Below are positions 53,932-63,612 of a stretch of DNA of 64,000 nucleotides, one piece after another. This DNA is from Pedobacter cryoconitis (lineage in GTDB: Bacteria; Bacteroidota; Bacteroidia; Sphingobacteriales; Sphingobacteriaceae), in NCBI RefSeq assembly GCF_014200605.1, contig NZ_JACHCE010000001.1:1404702-1468701 (forward strand). Direction: 5' to 3'. The position numbers and the translations under genes were made by a program. Every line of letters starts with the position of its first letter. Positions within the stretch are counted from its first letter, which is position 1. The notes beneath the pieces were generated by a model. The model was not told the origin of the DNA. It ran no database searches and worked only from the letters and a program-made list of their open reading frames with translations.

Positions 53932-56667
53932 TCAACCGAATACGGACTTCGCCTTTGTCACTGCTTTGGCCAGATCTATTCCTTTACCTAATACACCTTT
54001 AAAAAGATCACCAGTTTCTTTAAGCCTGGAAACTGCATTGAAGATATTGAAATCTTTCATTTGCATTCCAGTTTTAACTTCGTCCCAATCCAGCGGCATA
54101 GAAACTGTTGCTCCAGGCTTTGGCCTCAATGAGTATGGGCAGGCGATTGTAGCACCGGGTCTATTCTGCAAAAAATCGAGGTACATTTTTCCATGACGAT
54201 TGGCTATCATCCGTTCCAGACTGGTGAATTCAGGAGCTTGTTGATGGATAAGTCCAACGATTAACTTTGCAAATAGTTGCGATTGATCATAAGAGTACTT
54301 TGCACCAAGAGGAATATATATATGTATACCAGTAGAACCAGAAGTTTTTGGGTAGCATGGTACATCTATCTGATCCAGGACTGTTTTAACCATTTTTGCG
54401 ACTTGGATCACCTGATCGAAGGTGTTTTTATCCGGATCCAGGTCGATCACACAATAATCAGGATTGTCAGGGGATATGCTTCTTGAGAACCACGGATTCA
54501 TTTCGATGCAACCCAATGAAGCCATCCATAGTAATGCAGCCTCATCATTACCCAGTAGATACTCCTTGTGTTCACCGTCACTCGTGGTGTAAGGAAAAGT
54601 ATCCGCCCAATCGGGCGCTTTGTCTTTCACATCTTTTTGATAAAAACTCTTGCTATGAATCCCCCCGGGATACCTGTTTAAGGACATTGGCCTATCTATT
54701 AAATAAGGCATGATAAATTCAGCTACCTGGTAATAATAATTGAACATATCCCTTTTACTTACCTTATCCTCTGGCCAGTATAATTTACTTAAATGCGTAA
54801 ACTTCAGTTCACGACCGCCGACTTTACGAACCTGAGTTTCATCTTTTGGATTGAGTAAAGTTTTGCGGCCACCATGCTTTGGAGGGGCAATCGCCCCGGC
54901 ATGCCTGTCTGTACTCACTGGTCGTGTATCTGATTCTTCAGCAGATTTATGTTCGACTATTGCTTTAGTTTCAATCTCAGTTTCCCGAATTACCTCTTTT
55001 GATTTTTTGTCAATCCTCATTCCCTGGAAAGACGGGTGGCGGAAAACCCCATCGGTGGTTACTTCAGAGAAAGTTACTTCGCAGACCAGCTCTGGCTTTA
55101 ACCACGTAGCTTTAGCTTTAGGTGGATTTGGTCTGAACCTTGATGGCTTATTCACATCAGGGACTTCTGAGAATGGACTTTTATCGATGATCAATGGCCT
55201 AAACTGTGCTATCATGTCTTTCTGGTCCTGATGATTAAAACCTGTGCCCACTTTACCAACATATTGAAGGTGTCCATTCTCGTATACCCCCAAAAGTAGG
55301 GAGCTGAACTCTTTAGATGTGCCTTGATTTTTTGTGTAGCCAGCAATTACGACTTCCTGGCGCTTGTGAACTTTGATCTTTAGCCAGTCACTCGAACGGT
55401 TATTTTCTGTATAGGTGCTATTGGACTTTTTTGCGATGATGCCTTCTAACCCCATTTTCTCAGCTGCATGAAAAAACCCGGTTCCCTTAGCATTGAATAC
55501 TTTGCTTAATCTCACCCGGTCATCATCCTGTGGTAATACCGCTGCCAGGATTTCCTGCCTTGATGATAGTGGAAGATCAGTGAGATCCTTACCATTATAC
55601 CAAATTAAATCGAACACGTAATAAACTAACTCGCCGTCTGCCTCGCTACGCCAGTTTTGTAATTTACCAAAGTTTGATACGCCTTTATCGTCCAAGACTA
55701 AAATCTCGCCATCAACGACTATGTCTAATTTCCAGTTTTGCAGGATCTGGTAAATAGGATAAAATTTCTCATTGAATGGTTTATTATTACGGGATAATAC
55801 CTGAACATCCCCATTTTTTAGTGAAAAACCTAATGCCCGGTAGCCATCCCATTTAACCTCGTATATCCAATCCGGATCATCAAAAGGATCGTCGACAAGT
55901 GTCGCCAACATTGGTTTCATTCCAATAGGAATTTTCGATTTTTTGCCGTTTTTGATTAATGCTGTAATTTCGCCTGAAAGCTTTTTAGGTTGATCAGCTA
56001 CAGTATCATCTTCCAAAACTTGAGTTGTCTTTCTATTATTTTTATGAGTTTCCAGCTTTTCGGTCTGCCCATGCTGCCAGACCTGGTCACTGGTCTTTTG
56101 CATCTGCGCTATAGTCTTTTCAGAAAGTACAGATTTATCTTTTTTAGTGATGTCACTTGAGGCTGCATATTCATCCTTATGTTTAATAAGTAACCAGCCA
56201 TTTTCACCCATTCCATGAGTTTTTACTAATGCGAATTCCCCCTTTAGCTTTTTACCATGCAGAATAATCTTCAGTGAGCCAGATTTTAATTGCGCTAACA
56301 AATGTTTTTCCTGTGCTTTTTTACCTCTAATCTTTTCGATTGGTTCGTACGTTCCTTCATCCCAGACAATTACCATACCTCCACCATATTCACCCTTTGG
56401 AATAATCCCCTCGAAGTCTTTATAATCAAAAGGATGATCTTCCACCATCATAGCCAGTCGCTTGGTCTTAGGGTCTGTCGATGGTCCTTTAGGAACAGCC
56501 CAGCTTTTCAGCACTCCTTCCATTTCAAGACGAAAGTCATAATGGAGTCTTGAGGCATCATGCTTTTGAATTACAAATTGGAGTTTACCACTGGGCTTTG
56601 GTTTGCCAGATTTAGGTTCAGCGGTCTTGTTAAAATCACGTTTTTCGTTGTATTTTTTTAGACTCAT
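53932..56667 (-). CDS. ligD: ATP-dependent DNA ligase D (PE-ligase-polymerase)
   Basis: I choose ATG 56667 (MSLKKYNEKRDF), 911 residues. Order: 3'-phosphoesterase domain (1-190; FVIQKHDASRLHYDFRLEM and WAVPKGPS), ligase (about 250-560; adenylation lysine in YEVKWDGYRAL), then primase-polymerase (about 620-911; LNRYPGGIHSKSFYQKD, VIDLDPD). LigD repairs double-strand breaks by non-homologous end joining with Ku. No ku gene is in this window. Exonuclease III lies immediately upstream on the same strand. Confidence 0.95.
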   Translation of the reverse strand: MSLKKYNEKRDFNKTAEPKSGKPKPSGKLQFVIQKHDASRLHYDFRLEMEGVLKSWAVPKGPSTDPKTKRLAMMVEDHPFDYKDFEGIIPKGEYGGGMVIVWDEGTYEPIEKIRGKKAQEKHLLAQLKSGSLKIILHGKKLKGEFALVKTHGMGENGWLLIKHKDEYAASSDITKKDKSVLSEKTIAQMQKTSDQVWQHGQTEKLETHKNNRKTTQVLEDDTVADQPKKLSGEITALIKNGKKSKIPIGMKPMLATLVDDPFDDPDWIYEVKWDGYRALGFSLKNGDVQVLSRNNKPFNEKFYPIYQILQNWKLDIVVDGEILVLDDKGVSNFGKLQNWRSEADGELVYYVFDLIWYNGKDLTDLPLSSRQEILAAVLPQDDDRVRLSKVFNAKGTGFFHAAEKMGLEGIIAKKSNSTYTENNRSSDWLKIKVHKRQEVVIAGYTKNQGTSKEFSSLLLGVYENGHLQYVGKVGTGFNHQDQKDMIAQFRPLIIDKSPFSEVPDVNKPSRFRPNPPKAKATWLKPELVCEVTFSEVTTDGVFRHPSFQGMRIDKKSKEVIRETEIETKAIVEHKSAEESDTRPVSTDRHAGAIAPPKHGGRKTLLNPKDETQVRKVGGRELKFTHLSKLYWPEDKVSKRDMFNYYYQVAEFIMPYLIDRPMSLNRYPGGIHSKSFYQKDVKDKAPDWADTFPYTTSDGEHKEYLLGNDEAALLWMASLGCIEMNPWFSRSISPDNPDYCVIDLDPDKNTFDQVIQVAKMVKTVLDQIDVPCYPKTSGSTGIHIYIPLGAKYSYDQSQLFAKLIVGLIHQQAPEFTSLERMIANRHGKMYLDFLQNRPGATIACPYSLRPKPGATVSMPLDWDEVKTGMQMKDFNIFNAVSRLKETGDLFKGVLGKGIDLAKAVTKAKSVFG

Positions 56668-56761
56668 ACTCTTAAAGATTAGCAACTATTCTAACATCTT
56701 TACAACTATAAAGTTTGGAAAATCCAGGTAAATCTCGAGCTATGAGGCTGATTTACATGGA

Positions 56762-57538
56762 TTACAGTTCATCTAGCAATATCCAGACAGGTGCGTGATC
56801 GCTAGAATGTGGCCATCCACGGACTTCCTTATCGACACCTGCCGCCTTTAAACGTGAGGAAAGCGAATCGTTTAATAAGAAATGGTCTAAACGTAACCCA
56901 GCGTTCCTATCAAAGGCATGACGAAGGTAGTCCCAAAAGGTATAGACTCTTTGGCCTGGATATAATTTGCGGAGCGCGTCTACCCAGCCCGTTTTTTTTA
57001 GTGATGAGAACTGCTTGCGTACTTCTGGACGAAAAAGTGCATTTTCAACATATTTTTCGGGCTTGTAAGTATCCAGGTCAGTGGGAATAATATTATAATC
57101 GCCGATAAGGGCAACTGGTAAATCAAAACTTTGGAGCTTCTTTGCATGTTTAGAAAACCGTTTGATCCATTTGAGTTTATAGTCAAACTTCGGTCCAGGA
57201 CAGGGATTCCCGTTAGGCAAATATAAACAGCCAATCACAACCCCATTAATGAAAGCTTCAATATAACGGCTATGTAAATCCTCGGGATCACCATCTAGTC
57301 CTCTGCGGGTTTCTTTAATTTCTCCATACCGGGAAAGGATCGCAACACCGTTCCAGCTTTTTTCTCCATGCCAAATCGAATGATAGCCAGCTTCCAGAAG
57401 GGCTTGCTCCGGAAATTTTTCGTCTGGCGCTTTCAGTTCCTGAAGGCAAACTACATCGGGTGAAGCAATTTTCAACCACTGCAATAAAACAGGCAAGCGT
57501 CCATTGATGCCATTAATATTATAGGTTGCAATTTTCAT
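56762..57538 (-). CDS. xth: Exodeoxyribonuclease III
   Basis: 258 residues of the exonuclease-endonuclease-phosphatase fold. Motifs: MKIATYNINGINGR at the start, DVVCLQELKAPDEKFPE (Glu), IGDYNIIPTDLD (Asp/Asn) and SSDHAPVWILL (His) at the end. It cuts at abasic sites and removes 3' blocks. It shares strand and neighbourhood with ligD (76 bases apart). Confidence 0.93.
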   Translation of the reverse strand: MKIATYNINGINGRLPVLLQWLKIASPDVVCLQELKAPDEKFPEQALLEAGYHSIWHGEKSWNGVAILSRYGEIKETRRGLDGDPEDLHSRYIEAFINGVVIGCLYLPNGNPCPGPKFDYKLKWIKRFSKHAKKLQSFDLPVALIGDYNIIPTDLDTYKPEKYVENALFRPEVRKQFSSLKKTGWVDALRKLYPGQRVYTFWDYLRHAFDRNAGLRLDHFLLNDSLSSRLKAAGVDKEVRGWPHSSDHAPVWILLDEL

Positions 57539-57675
57539 AGGTCTAACTTAATCTGGATAAGTTTATAAATCACTCGTTTGAATGTGATTGTCCGAGTCAA
57601 TCCATATATCAAAGCAATGATCAAAAGTTGACTGTACCGAACGAGAATTTGCGTGCATGGTTAGGAAAAACCAAT

Positions 57676-57722
57676 TAGACGCTAATTTATTTTCGTATCA
57701 TCGTCCAATAAATTAGCGTCTA
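57676..57722 (-). terminator. 16-bp perfect hairpin, terminator of the DUF3606 gene
   Basis: TAGACGCTAATTTATT (57676-57691) pairs perfectly with AATAAATTAGCGTCTA (57707-57722). On the minus strand it follows the DUF3606 stop and is followed by TTGGTTTTT. Confidence 0.8.
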
Positions 57723-57754
57723 TATTCACAATATTAATTATTGACTGAGGTCGT

Positions 57755-57934
57755 TTACTTTACGTTTTTCAGGTATTTCTCCACTTCATCTGCTGATGTC
57801 CCGGCTGCTTTAACGGCTTTCCTCAATTCGTCTTGCGTGACGTTAAATTTCTTAGACCAATATTCTAGTTCATAACTTTCGTTCACATTGATTCTGTCTC
57901 TGTCAGGACTTCCTGTTTTCTGTTTGTTATCCAT
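57755..57934 (-). CDS. DUF3606-family protein, 59 aa
   Basis: A short frame from ATG 57934 to TAA 57755. It reads YELEYWSKKFNVTQDELRKA, then VKAAGTSADEVEKYL, the DUF3606 pattern of a small helical protein. No function assigned to the family. Found near repair genes here, which may be chance. Confidence 0.8.
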   Translation of the reverse strand: MDNKQKTGSPDRDRINVNESYELEYWSKKFNVTQDELRKAVKAAGTSADEVEKYLKNVK

Positions 57935-58060
57935 AATTAGAAGTTTTTCATCCTATAACATCTTTGTATTAAAGTTGTTTTCTCAAAAGAACCAAGGCTG
58001 TCAGATCAAGCCTTAAAACAATCTAACTGTCTATTAATCATTTTTTTTGCAGAACAAGCT

Positions 58061-58486
58061 CTATTTGAAGTTCAGTTCTCCATAAAAGGTCTCTTTAACA
58101 TCTTCTCGCACTTGAGTCTTTTTATTTTGCGAAGAGTAAGGCGGATTTTTTTCATCTGCAAGCGATAAGGTTAGTACTGGCAAGTCATCATTTGCTCTTT
58201 AAACCAATTTACCTAATATCTTTGTTAGATCCGCACATTTACTTACGATCACATGTACGCCTTGTCCTTCACGCTGCAATCGGCCTTCAACCATTAGTAA
58301 TTTAGCATGCAAAATTTCTTTTCTATATTTTTCGAAAAGCTTTTCAAAAACAACCAGATTGGTGAATCTAGTCTCGTCTTCAATGGTAATGAAGCAAACC
58401 CCTCCAGCTGTTCCAAGTCGTTGCCTTACTAATACGAGGCCAGCAACCCATATCTGTAGGATAAGCAAGTAAACTCGGACCATCAA
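58061..58486 (-). pseudogene. C-terminal remnant of error-prone DNA polymerase DnaE2
   Basis: The frame reads VAGLVLVRQRLGTAGGVCFI and later LLMVEGRLQREGQGVHVIVSK, the OB-fold end of DnaE2. A TAA at 58199-58201 interrupts it; the frame then continues as RANDDLPVLTLSLADEKNPP to 58061, a normal DnaE2 tail. The upstream two thirds or more of the gene are missing. DnaE2 with imuB carries out damage-induced mutagenesis; this copy cannot. Confidence 0.85.
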
Positions 58487-58640
58487 GTAAATCCGACTGA
58501 CAGGAAGGAATAAAGGTTGACCTTCAACTAACTGATTTGAACAGAAAGGATGTGTTGCACGGCTGGATAATTTTAACCGATGGGAGGGGGTAGATGTTCA
58601 GATCGTATTTATATGAGTAGTTTGGAGGGGTAGGTAGGGG

Positions 58641-58674
58641 AAAGAGCATACAAAGATGGTTTAGTATGCTCTTT
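58641..58674. terminator. 11-bp hairpin
   Basis: AAAGAGCATAC (58641-58651) pairs with GTATGCTCTTT (58664-58674). It lies between the DnaE2 remnant and the next gene. The rest of 58487-58726 holds nothing I recognise. Confidence 0.65.
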
Positions 58675-58726
58675 CGCTTTATACTTATAATAATTCATTA
58701 CATTTAGGTAATAAAAACGATAAATA

Positions 58727-58936
58727 ATGTTACAGTCGGAAAATAAGCAGGTAAAATATAAGTCAGATAAAGTATTGTATCCACTTTTAGCTCTTTGGTT
58801 CATTGTAAACTTAGGTCTGCACTTTCTTTCAAATCAGATTTTCGGTTTAATTTCAGTTATATTATGGGGTAGTACGATATTCGGTGTTAATATCTATCGC
58901 AGTTTTAAGGAACCCTTTGCCTTACCAGGTACATAA
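58727..58936 (+). CDS. Small 2-helix membrane protein, 69 aa
   Basis: Two hydrophobic segments (about 18-34 and 40-56; LISVILWGSTIFGVNIY) after a basic N-terminus. Length and topology fit small 2TM-domain proteins of Bacteroidota, but no family is certain. An IS21-type fragment follows without a gap. Confidence 0.5.
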   Translation: MLQSENKQVKYKSDKVLYPLLALWFIVNLGLHFLSNQIFGLISVILWGSTIFGVNIYRSFKEPFALPGT

Positions 58937-59052
58937 GCAAAGTCACAGTCAACAAAACTGGTTATGTTCGTCTGGGCGAGGATATTCATCACTATAGTGT
59001 ACCATACACCTACATAGGAAAAAAAGTAAAGCTGTTAAGTATTCTTATCTAA
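58936..59052 (+). pseudogene. IS21-type transposase (IstA) fragment
   Basis: The frame reads SKVTVNKTGYVRLGEDIHHY, then SVPYTYIGKKVKLLS, matching the segment of IS21 IstA transposases after the integrase core. It has no start and ends at TAA 59050. A relic of a vanished element. Confidence 0.65.
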
Positions 59053-59287
59053 ATAGACTTTAACCAAAATGCTCTAAACGGAACCCCCTTCAGAATAGGC
59101 CATTTATTTTTCTTATATTTGTTTTATTCAAAATCATAGCGGGTCCGCTACAATTTATTTCTAAGAATTTTATAATTGTATATATACTTCCTGATCTAAC
59201 AATCAGCGGAATTCTCTTACTATAGTATTTTGTCGGCTCACGAGGTACGGCCGTTTGTACCAATTAACTTTTATAAATTTTTCAATT

Positions 59288-59515
59288 ATGACAATCAATT
59301 TAAGCCAATTTATTTTTAATCACCTTCTTGCTAGAAATCAGCATCATTTAGCTATTAATGATCAAATTGTAGTTGATTATGGGTCTCGTTTTCATGACAT
59401 GGATGACTTCAAAAGCTTAATGGACAAATATTATCACTTCTTACTTGTTTTTGGACAAGAGAAATTAGGCCATTATGCATGGTATAAAATTACTTCTTTA
59501 AAGAAGTTAGAATAA
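59288..59515 (+). CDS. Hypothetical protein, 75 aa
   Basis: ATG 59288 (MTINLSQFIFNHLLARNQ). A small soluble protein with DMDDFKSLMDKYYHFLLVFG. No family recognised. Regions either side (59053-59287 and 59516-59682) are AT-rich; an imperfect hairpin AACAATAC/GTATTGTT near 59530-59564 may end its transcript. Confidence 0.5.
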   Translation: MTINLSQFIFNHLLARNQHHLAINDQIVVDYGSRFHDMDDFKSLMDKYYHFLLVFGQEKLGHYAWYKITSLKKLE

Positions 59516-59682
59516 AACCCTTCATAATTAACAATACCACGCTAATTTCAGTCGCGTATTGTTTGGTTCAAAAATCATTTAGCTAAAAGAGCATAAGGCT
59601 GTTATTTTTAGTATAATTACTAATTATTTTAGTTTTTTTTATCTATTTGTGTTTAGCTTTATCTAACTAATTATTCACAGAT

Positions 59683-60048
59683 ATGCAAACACGTGCCATA
59701 GACTACTCTGATGTTGTAGAGTTACTACAGCATAAAATCATCACTTATATCAGGCTTAATCCAAGCTTGAATAAACATGTTCAATATAAAAAACGCTTTG
59801 TAGACAATACACTGGAGGCTATAACATTTAACTTCCATGAATTTAGTGATCCATATAGGGCTGCACACATTGATCCTGATTTTGAAGATTACTGCATAAA
59901 ATTTATCGACAAAATCGTTAAACCAGTTTTAGTTGACTTCATAAAGGAGGTGAAGTATGGTGGATATGGTTTTTACGTACTTATTCGGTACAAGGGAGAG
60001 AAATTTGAAAAGAGATTCACAATTTTAAATAAGACAGAAGATGAATAG
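59683..60048 (+). CDS. Hypothetical protein, 121 aa
   Basis: Soluble alpha/beta protein (SDVVELLQHKIITYIRLNPS; VKYGGYGFYVLIRYKGEKFE). No signal peptide, no recognised domain. Independent gene with a 167-base upstream gap. Confidence 0.55.
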   Translation: MQTRAIDYSDVVELLQHKIITYIRLNPSLNKHVQYKKRFVDNTLEAITFNFHEFSDPYRAAHIDPDFEDYCIKFIDKIVKPVLVDFIKEVKYGGYGFYVLIRYKGEKFEKRFTILNKTEDE

Positions 60049-60225
60049 GCATTGGAAAGATAGGATGAGCAATTTGATTCTTATTATAATTTAAAACCGC
60101 GATAATTAGTAGATATGATTACCGCTTTCCGTAATTGCCCGAAATTCACCACGACAAAACCTGATTTGATGTAAAAAAAAATTCCATTCGGCTTATTATT
60201 TATACTTGATCAATCTAAATTAAGT

Positions 60226-61761
60226 ATGAAAAAAATAATAAAAAATCGTTCAGTTAAATTAGTTTTCTCACTAGTTTTTCTTACGTTAGCTTATACTTCC
60301 TGTAAAAAGGATAAGACGGAAACGCCAATTAATTCTGTTGTAGCTGGAACGTCTATTTCTAGTGCGAAAGAAAGTTTTGAAAAGAACTCAAAAATTATTG
60401 AGCCTAATTACACAGGTTAATCATTTCTTTCAAAAGAATTATTGGGAAAAAGAAAGTTAGATTGGGATAATGCCTTTTTACAAAGTAATGGCGATACAGT
60501 TGCAGTATTCGTGCCCGTTAAACTTGATGCAAGAATTACACTGGTAGATGGAGGTCTGCCTGGCGCTCGTATAGACAACCTCTTATATCTGAGACTTATG
60601 ACAACCTCCAAAGCATTTGATGGTAGTAAAGCAGAAATGATTTCAATGATTCCAGATCAAATTTGGGAAAAAGGAAAGAATTTCAGTGGTCACATGTTTA
60701 TAGAAAACTGGTTTTCACCAAACATTTCAGTGGTCTCCAGAACTAAAAACTCAACGATCCCAAAAAACATTAATTCTAAAAATCCAGGTGATAAAGTTGT
60801 TAATGGCTTCATGGATTGTTATACAGCTACAGAAACGGCATGTGTTGGTGCTGGTGGTGGAGAAACTTGTGTTACTAATACAACAACTGTCTGTGTAGGT
60901 GGCGGTGGCGGCAATCCGGGCGGCGGTGGTGGCGGAGGTGATGGTGGTGGAAGTACCGGTACACCAGGAGGCGCGGGTGGCAGTGGCGGCGGCGGTGGTA
61001 ATGGTAACAATAATGGCCCTAAGGTTCTTAGTCCAAATATTATAATAAATATTAATACTAGATCTTGCGTTGGCAGTATTATAAACCAAATTCTGAATAA
61101 CTATGACACAATGATTTCAAATTCAGTTGCAGATGTAGCAGGAATAAGAAATAATGACAAAACAAACGCGATGGAAGCGATAGCTTATCTTCAAAGCTTA
61201 AAAACCTTTACAATTGGAATCACTGAAGGAACAATCGAAGATAAAATTTCAACAGATCAGAATGGAAATATTTTAAGTGTTGCAGAAACACATGGTAGTA
61301 CTGATCCAAAGACAGGAAATATAACTCTAAATAGTCAAATGCTAAACAAAGCAACAGATCTTGCAGTAGCATCAACAGTTATTCATGAATTAATGCACTC
61401 ATATTTAGTTTATGGTACCCAGCACCTAACTGGAGAACAAAAAATGGCATTTGAAGATGTTAATAGATTTATCTTTAGTCCTGAAGATAATTCACCAATT
61501 TCCGGAGGTGCCGCACAACATTTTCAAATGGCTTCCACATACGTTGAATCAATGGCAGTAATATTAACAAATTACGCCCAAGCTAATGGTATCCAATCCC
61601 CAGATGATTCAGTACCTTTAAAAGATTATTGTGAAGATATATTTTGGAGCTCACTTCAACAATCTTCTGGATTATTACCAAAAAACCCTGAGAGATCTAA
61701 GAAAACTGGTAGTCAAGAGTTCAATAATGAAACGAAATCAACTAAGAAAAAAGGATGTTAG
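60226..61761 (+). pseudogene. Zinc-metallopeptidase-type lipoprotein interrupted by an in-frame stop
   Basis: A lipoprotein signal (VFLTLAYTSC, Cys26) starts a frame that stops at TAA 60418-60420 and continues in the same frame (FLSKELLGKRKLDWDNAFLQ) to 61761; the two parts must have been one gene of about 511 codons. The second part contains a Gly-rich linker (about 60898-61010, GGGGG blocks), then a helical domain with the zinc motif STVIHELMHSY (HExxH) near 61390. A substitution creating TAA, or stop readthrough, are the alternatives. A paralogue fragment lies at 31264-31509. Substrate unknown. Confidence 0.75.
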
Positions 61762-61762
61762 T

Positions 61763-62272
61763 ATGAAAAAAATGTTATTAACTCTACTTGTAGTAGGAAG
61801 TTCTATTTATTCGTGTTTCGCACAAAACTGGAATAATAATGACAAGGCTATTTATACGCAGGTGCTTGATTCATTAAAAATTGGAAATTTATATACAAAA
61901 AAATATGGAATAGACTCTAACCTGTTTCTTAATGTTTTTTACTATACAAATGAAACAGCAGCGATCCCACCATTGGTCAAATATATTAATGATGGAGATT
62001 GGAAGTTCGTTACAAATTATAAATCGTTTGTAAAAAGCTCATTAAAAATTTATAGTACGAAAAATCTAATTCCTAATGCCAGGATAAATTACAAAGAAGG
62101 GTTTAATCGTTTAAGTCCTATAATTTATTCTGAGGATAATGTTCGGGCTATTGTTATTTTTGAAACCCATATGCATAAGGATATGGACAAAACTGGTTTC
62201 CTGTTTTTAAACAAAGTCGAGAATCAATGGAAAATTTTGAAAGAGATCGAAACTACCCAAATTATAAATTAA
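61763..62272 (+). CDS. Small exported protein, paralogue 1 (169 aa)
   Basis: ATG 61763 lies one base after the peptidase stop. Signal peptide (1-20, YSCFAQ), then a soluble domain: DKAIYTQVLDSLKIGNLYTK, LVKYINDGDWKFVTNYKSFV and a C-terminal TGFLFLNKVENQWKILKEIE. No family recognised. Position directly after a secreted peptidase gene, plus duplication, suggests an inhibitor/immunity function; inference only. A longer frame from 61631 is a shadow. Confidence 0.65.
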   Translation: MKKMLLTLLVVGSSIYSCFAQNWNNNDKAIYTQVLDSLKIGNLYTKKYGIDSNLFLNVFYYTNETAAIPPLVKYINDGDWKFVTNYKSFVKSSLKIYSTKNLIPNARINYKEGFNRLSPIIYSEDNVRAIVIFETHMHKDMDKTGFLFLNKVENQWKILKEIETTQIIN

Positions 62273-62330
62273 CAAGATCAAGTTAAACATCATAGTATCT
62301 CTTGCATTAAACCTTAATGTTATAAAAAAT

Positions 62331-62360
62331 TAGGCCAGTTAGTTAATTCAGACTGGCCTA
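62331..62360 (+). terminator. Terminator after paralogue 1
   Basis: TAGGCCAGT (62331-62339) and ACTGGCCTA (62352-62360) form a perfect 9-bp stem. The same hairpin after paralogue 2 is cut at 63060. Confidence 0.8.
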
Positions 62361-62467
62361 TTATCAAAAAGAAAACCCTTCAACCAAAAAACCTGATAGG
62401 GCTAAGAAGGCTGGTAGTCAAGAGTTCAATAATGAAACGAAATCAACTAAGAAAAAAGGATGTTAGT

Positions 62468-62977
62468 ATGAAGAAAATGTTATTAACACTCCTTGTAGTA
62501 GGAAGTTCTATTTATTCGTGTTTCGCACAAAACTGGAATAATGATGACAAGGCTATTTATACGCAGGCGCTTGATTCATTAAAAATTGGAAATTTATATA
62601 CAAGAAGATATGGAATAGACTCTAGTTTGTTCTATAACGTTATTTTTTATACCCATAAAAATCAAGCTAGCCCCCCATTGGTCAAATATATTAATGATGG
62701 AGATTGGAGTTTCATTACAAATTATAAATCGTTTATAAATGGTTCAGAAAAAATCTATAAAACCAAAAAACTAATTCCTGATGGCCTGATAAATTATAAA
62801 GAAGGATTTAATAATTTAAGTCCCATTATTTATTCTGGTGATAATATGCGGGCTATAGTTCTTTTTGAAACCCATCGTAATATGACTATTGAAAATACTG
62901 GTTTCCTGTTTTTAAGTAAAGTCAATAATCAATGGAGAATTTTAAGAAAAATAGGGACAAATCAAATTATAAATTAA
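62468..62977 (+). CDS. Small exported protein, paralogue 2 (169 aa)
   Basis: ATG 62468, same start context as paralogue 1. Same signal peptide and domain; differences cluster in the middle (SSLFYNVIFYTHKNQASPP against SNLFLNVFYYTNETAAIPP) and near the C-terminus (NMTIENTGFLF). Its upstream DNA is a copy of the peptidase gene's end. Divergence is compatible with duplication followed by selection. Confidence 0.65.
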   Translation: MKKMLLTLLVVGSSIYSCFAQNWNNDDKAIYTQALDSLKIGNLYTRRYGIDSSLFYNVIFYTHKNQASPPLVKYINDGDWSFITNYKSFINGSEKIYKTKKLIPDGLINYKEGFNNLSPIIYSGDNMRAIVLFETHRNMTIENTGFLFLSKVNNQWRILRKIGTNQIIN

Positions 62978-63050
62978 CAGGATCAAGTTAAGCACGATAG
63001 CATTCCTTGGATTAAATCTTGATGTTATAAAAAATTAGGCCAGTTAGTTA

Positions 63051-63100
63051 ATTCAGACTGTCAAAAGTGGAGTTTGCAATGCTTTGACCTCCTATGTGAT
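63051..63100. mobile_element. Fragment of an IS407-like end
   Basis: ATTCAGACTGTCAAAAGTGG and the next five bases are identical to 30065-30089, the orfB end of the IS407-like element; weaker similarity continues to about 63100. The fragment starts inside the terminator of the duplicated gene, at a shared ATTCAGACTG. Confidence 0.7.
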
Positions 63101-63114
63101 TAGAAATCTATGTT

Positions 63115-63612
63115 TTACCAGAAATAGCCTCCAGAACCATTTGAATCTGTTAATTTTAATCCAACTGGGGCTTTTAGATAATTGAGTAATTTGTTGAATT
63201 GTCCAAGTCTTAAATTGACTTTTAGTATTAAGATATTATTGCTAAAGTCGGGTCCTTCGCTTAAAATAATCGTGTCATAAGGGTATCTTAATAAATTCAT
63301 AAACCCTTTTTCTCTTTCAGAGACAAGATTATAAAATCCTCTTCCGTAATCAAAATATTTAAAGTTTTTTAAATCAATATGTATATCCTTATTCCAGGGC
63401 ATTAGATATTTAATATGGAGTATACTACCATCGATATCAAGCTTGCAGCTATATCTTGATAAGAAGAAATAAAAGGCAATCACTATAAGAGTGAGATAGA
63501 ATATGAATCCTAATGTATGCTCCCGAATAGATTCAAGATTTGAGAAAACACATGCTATTATAAATACTATAATTAAATAAATTGTGATGGAATACGAAAG
63601 TTTTAACTTCAT
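63115..63612 (-). CDS. Hypothetical membrane protein, 165 aa
   Basis: Two N-terminal transmembrane helices (about 5-22 and 33-50; LGFIFYLTLIVIAFYFFLS) precede a soluble C-terminal domain (SILHIKYLMPWNKDIHIDLK). It resembles PH-like/EbsC-type small membrane proteins in outline only. Its ATG overlaps the stop of the upstream frame (TAATG), so it is coupled to it. Confidence 0.6.
   Translation of the reverse strand: MKLKLSYSITIYLIIVFIIACVFSNLESIREHTLGFIFYLTLIVIAFYFFLSRYSCKLDIDGSILHIKYLMPWNKDIHIDLKNFKYFDYGRGFYNLVSEREKGFMNLLRYPYDTIILSEGPDFSNNILILKVNLRLGQFNKLLNYLKAPVGLKLTDSNGSGGYFW

Larger units (their letters stand above)
61676..62380 (+). repeat. Tandem duplication unit, copy 1 (copy 2: 62381-63060)
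   Basis: The end of the peptidase gene, the small secreted protein and its terminator recur 705 bases later (ATG to ATG, 61763 and 62468). The upstream stretch GGTAGTCAAGAGTTCAATAA is identical in both. Copy 2 breaks off at 63060 inside the terminator hairpin. Confidence 0.85.

Noticed and set aside
60819..61010. Proline-rich open frame on the minus strand.
   Set aside because: It is the antisense shadow of the glycine-rich linker of the peptidase gene.
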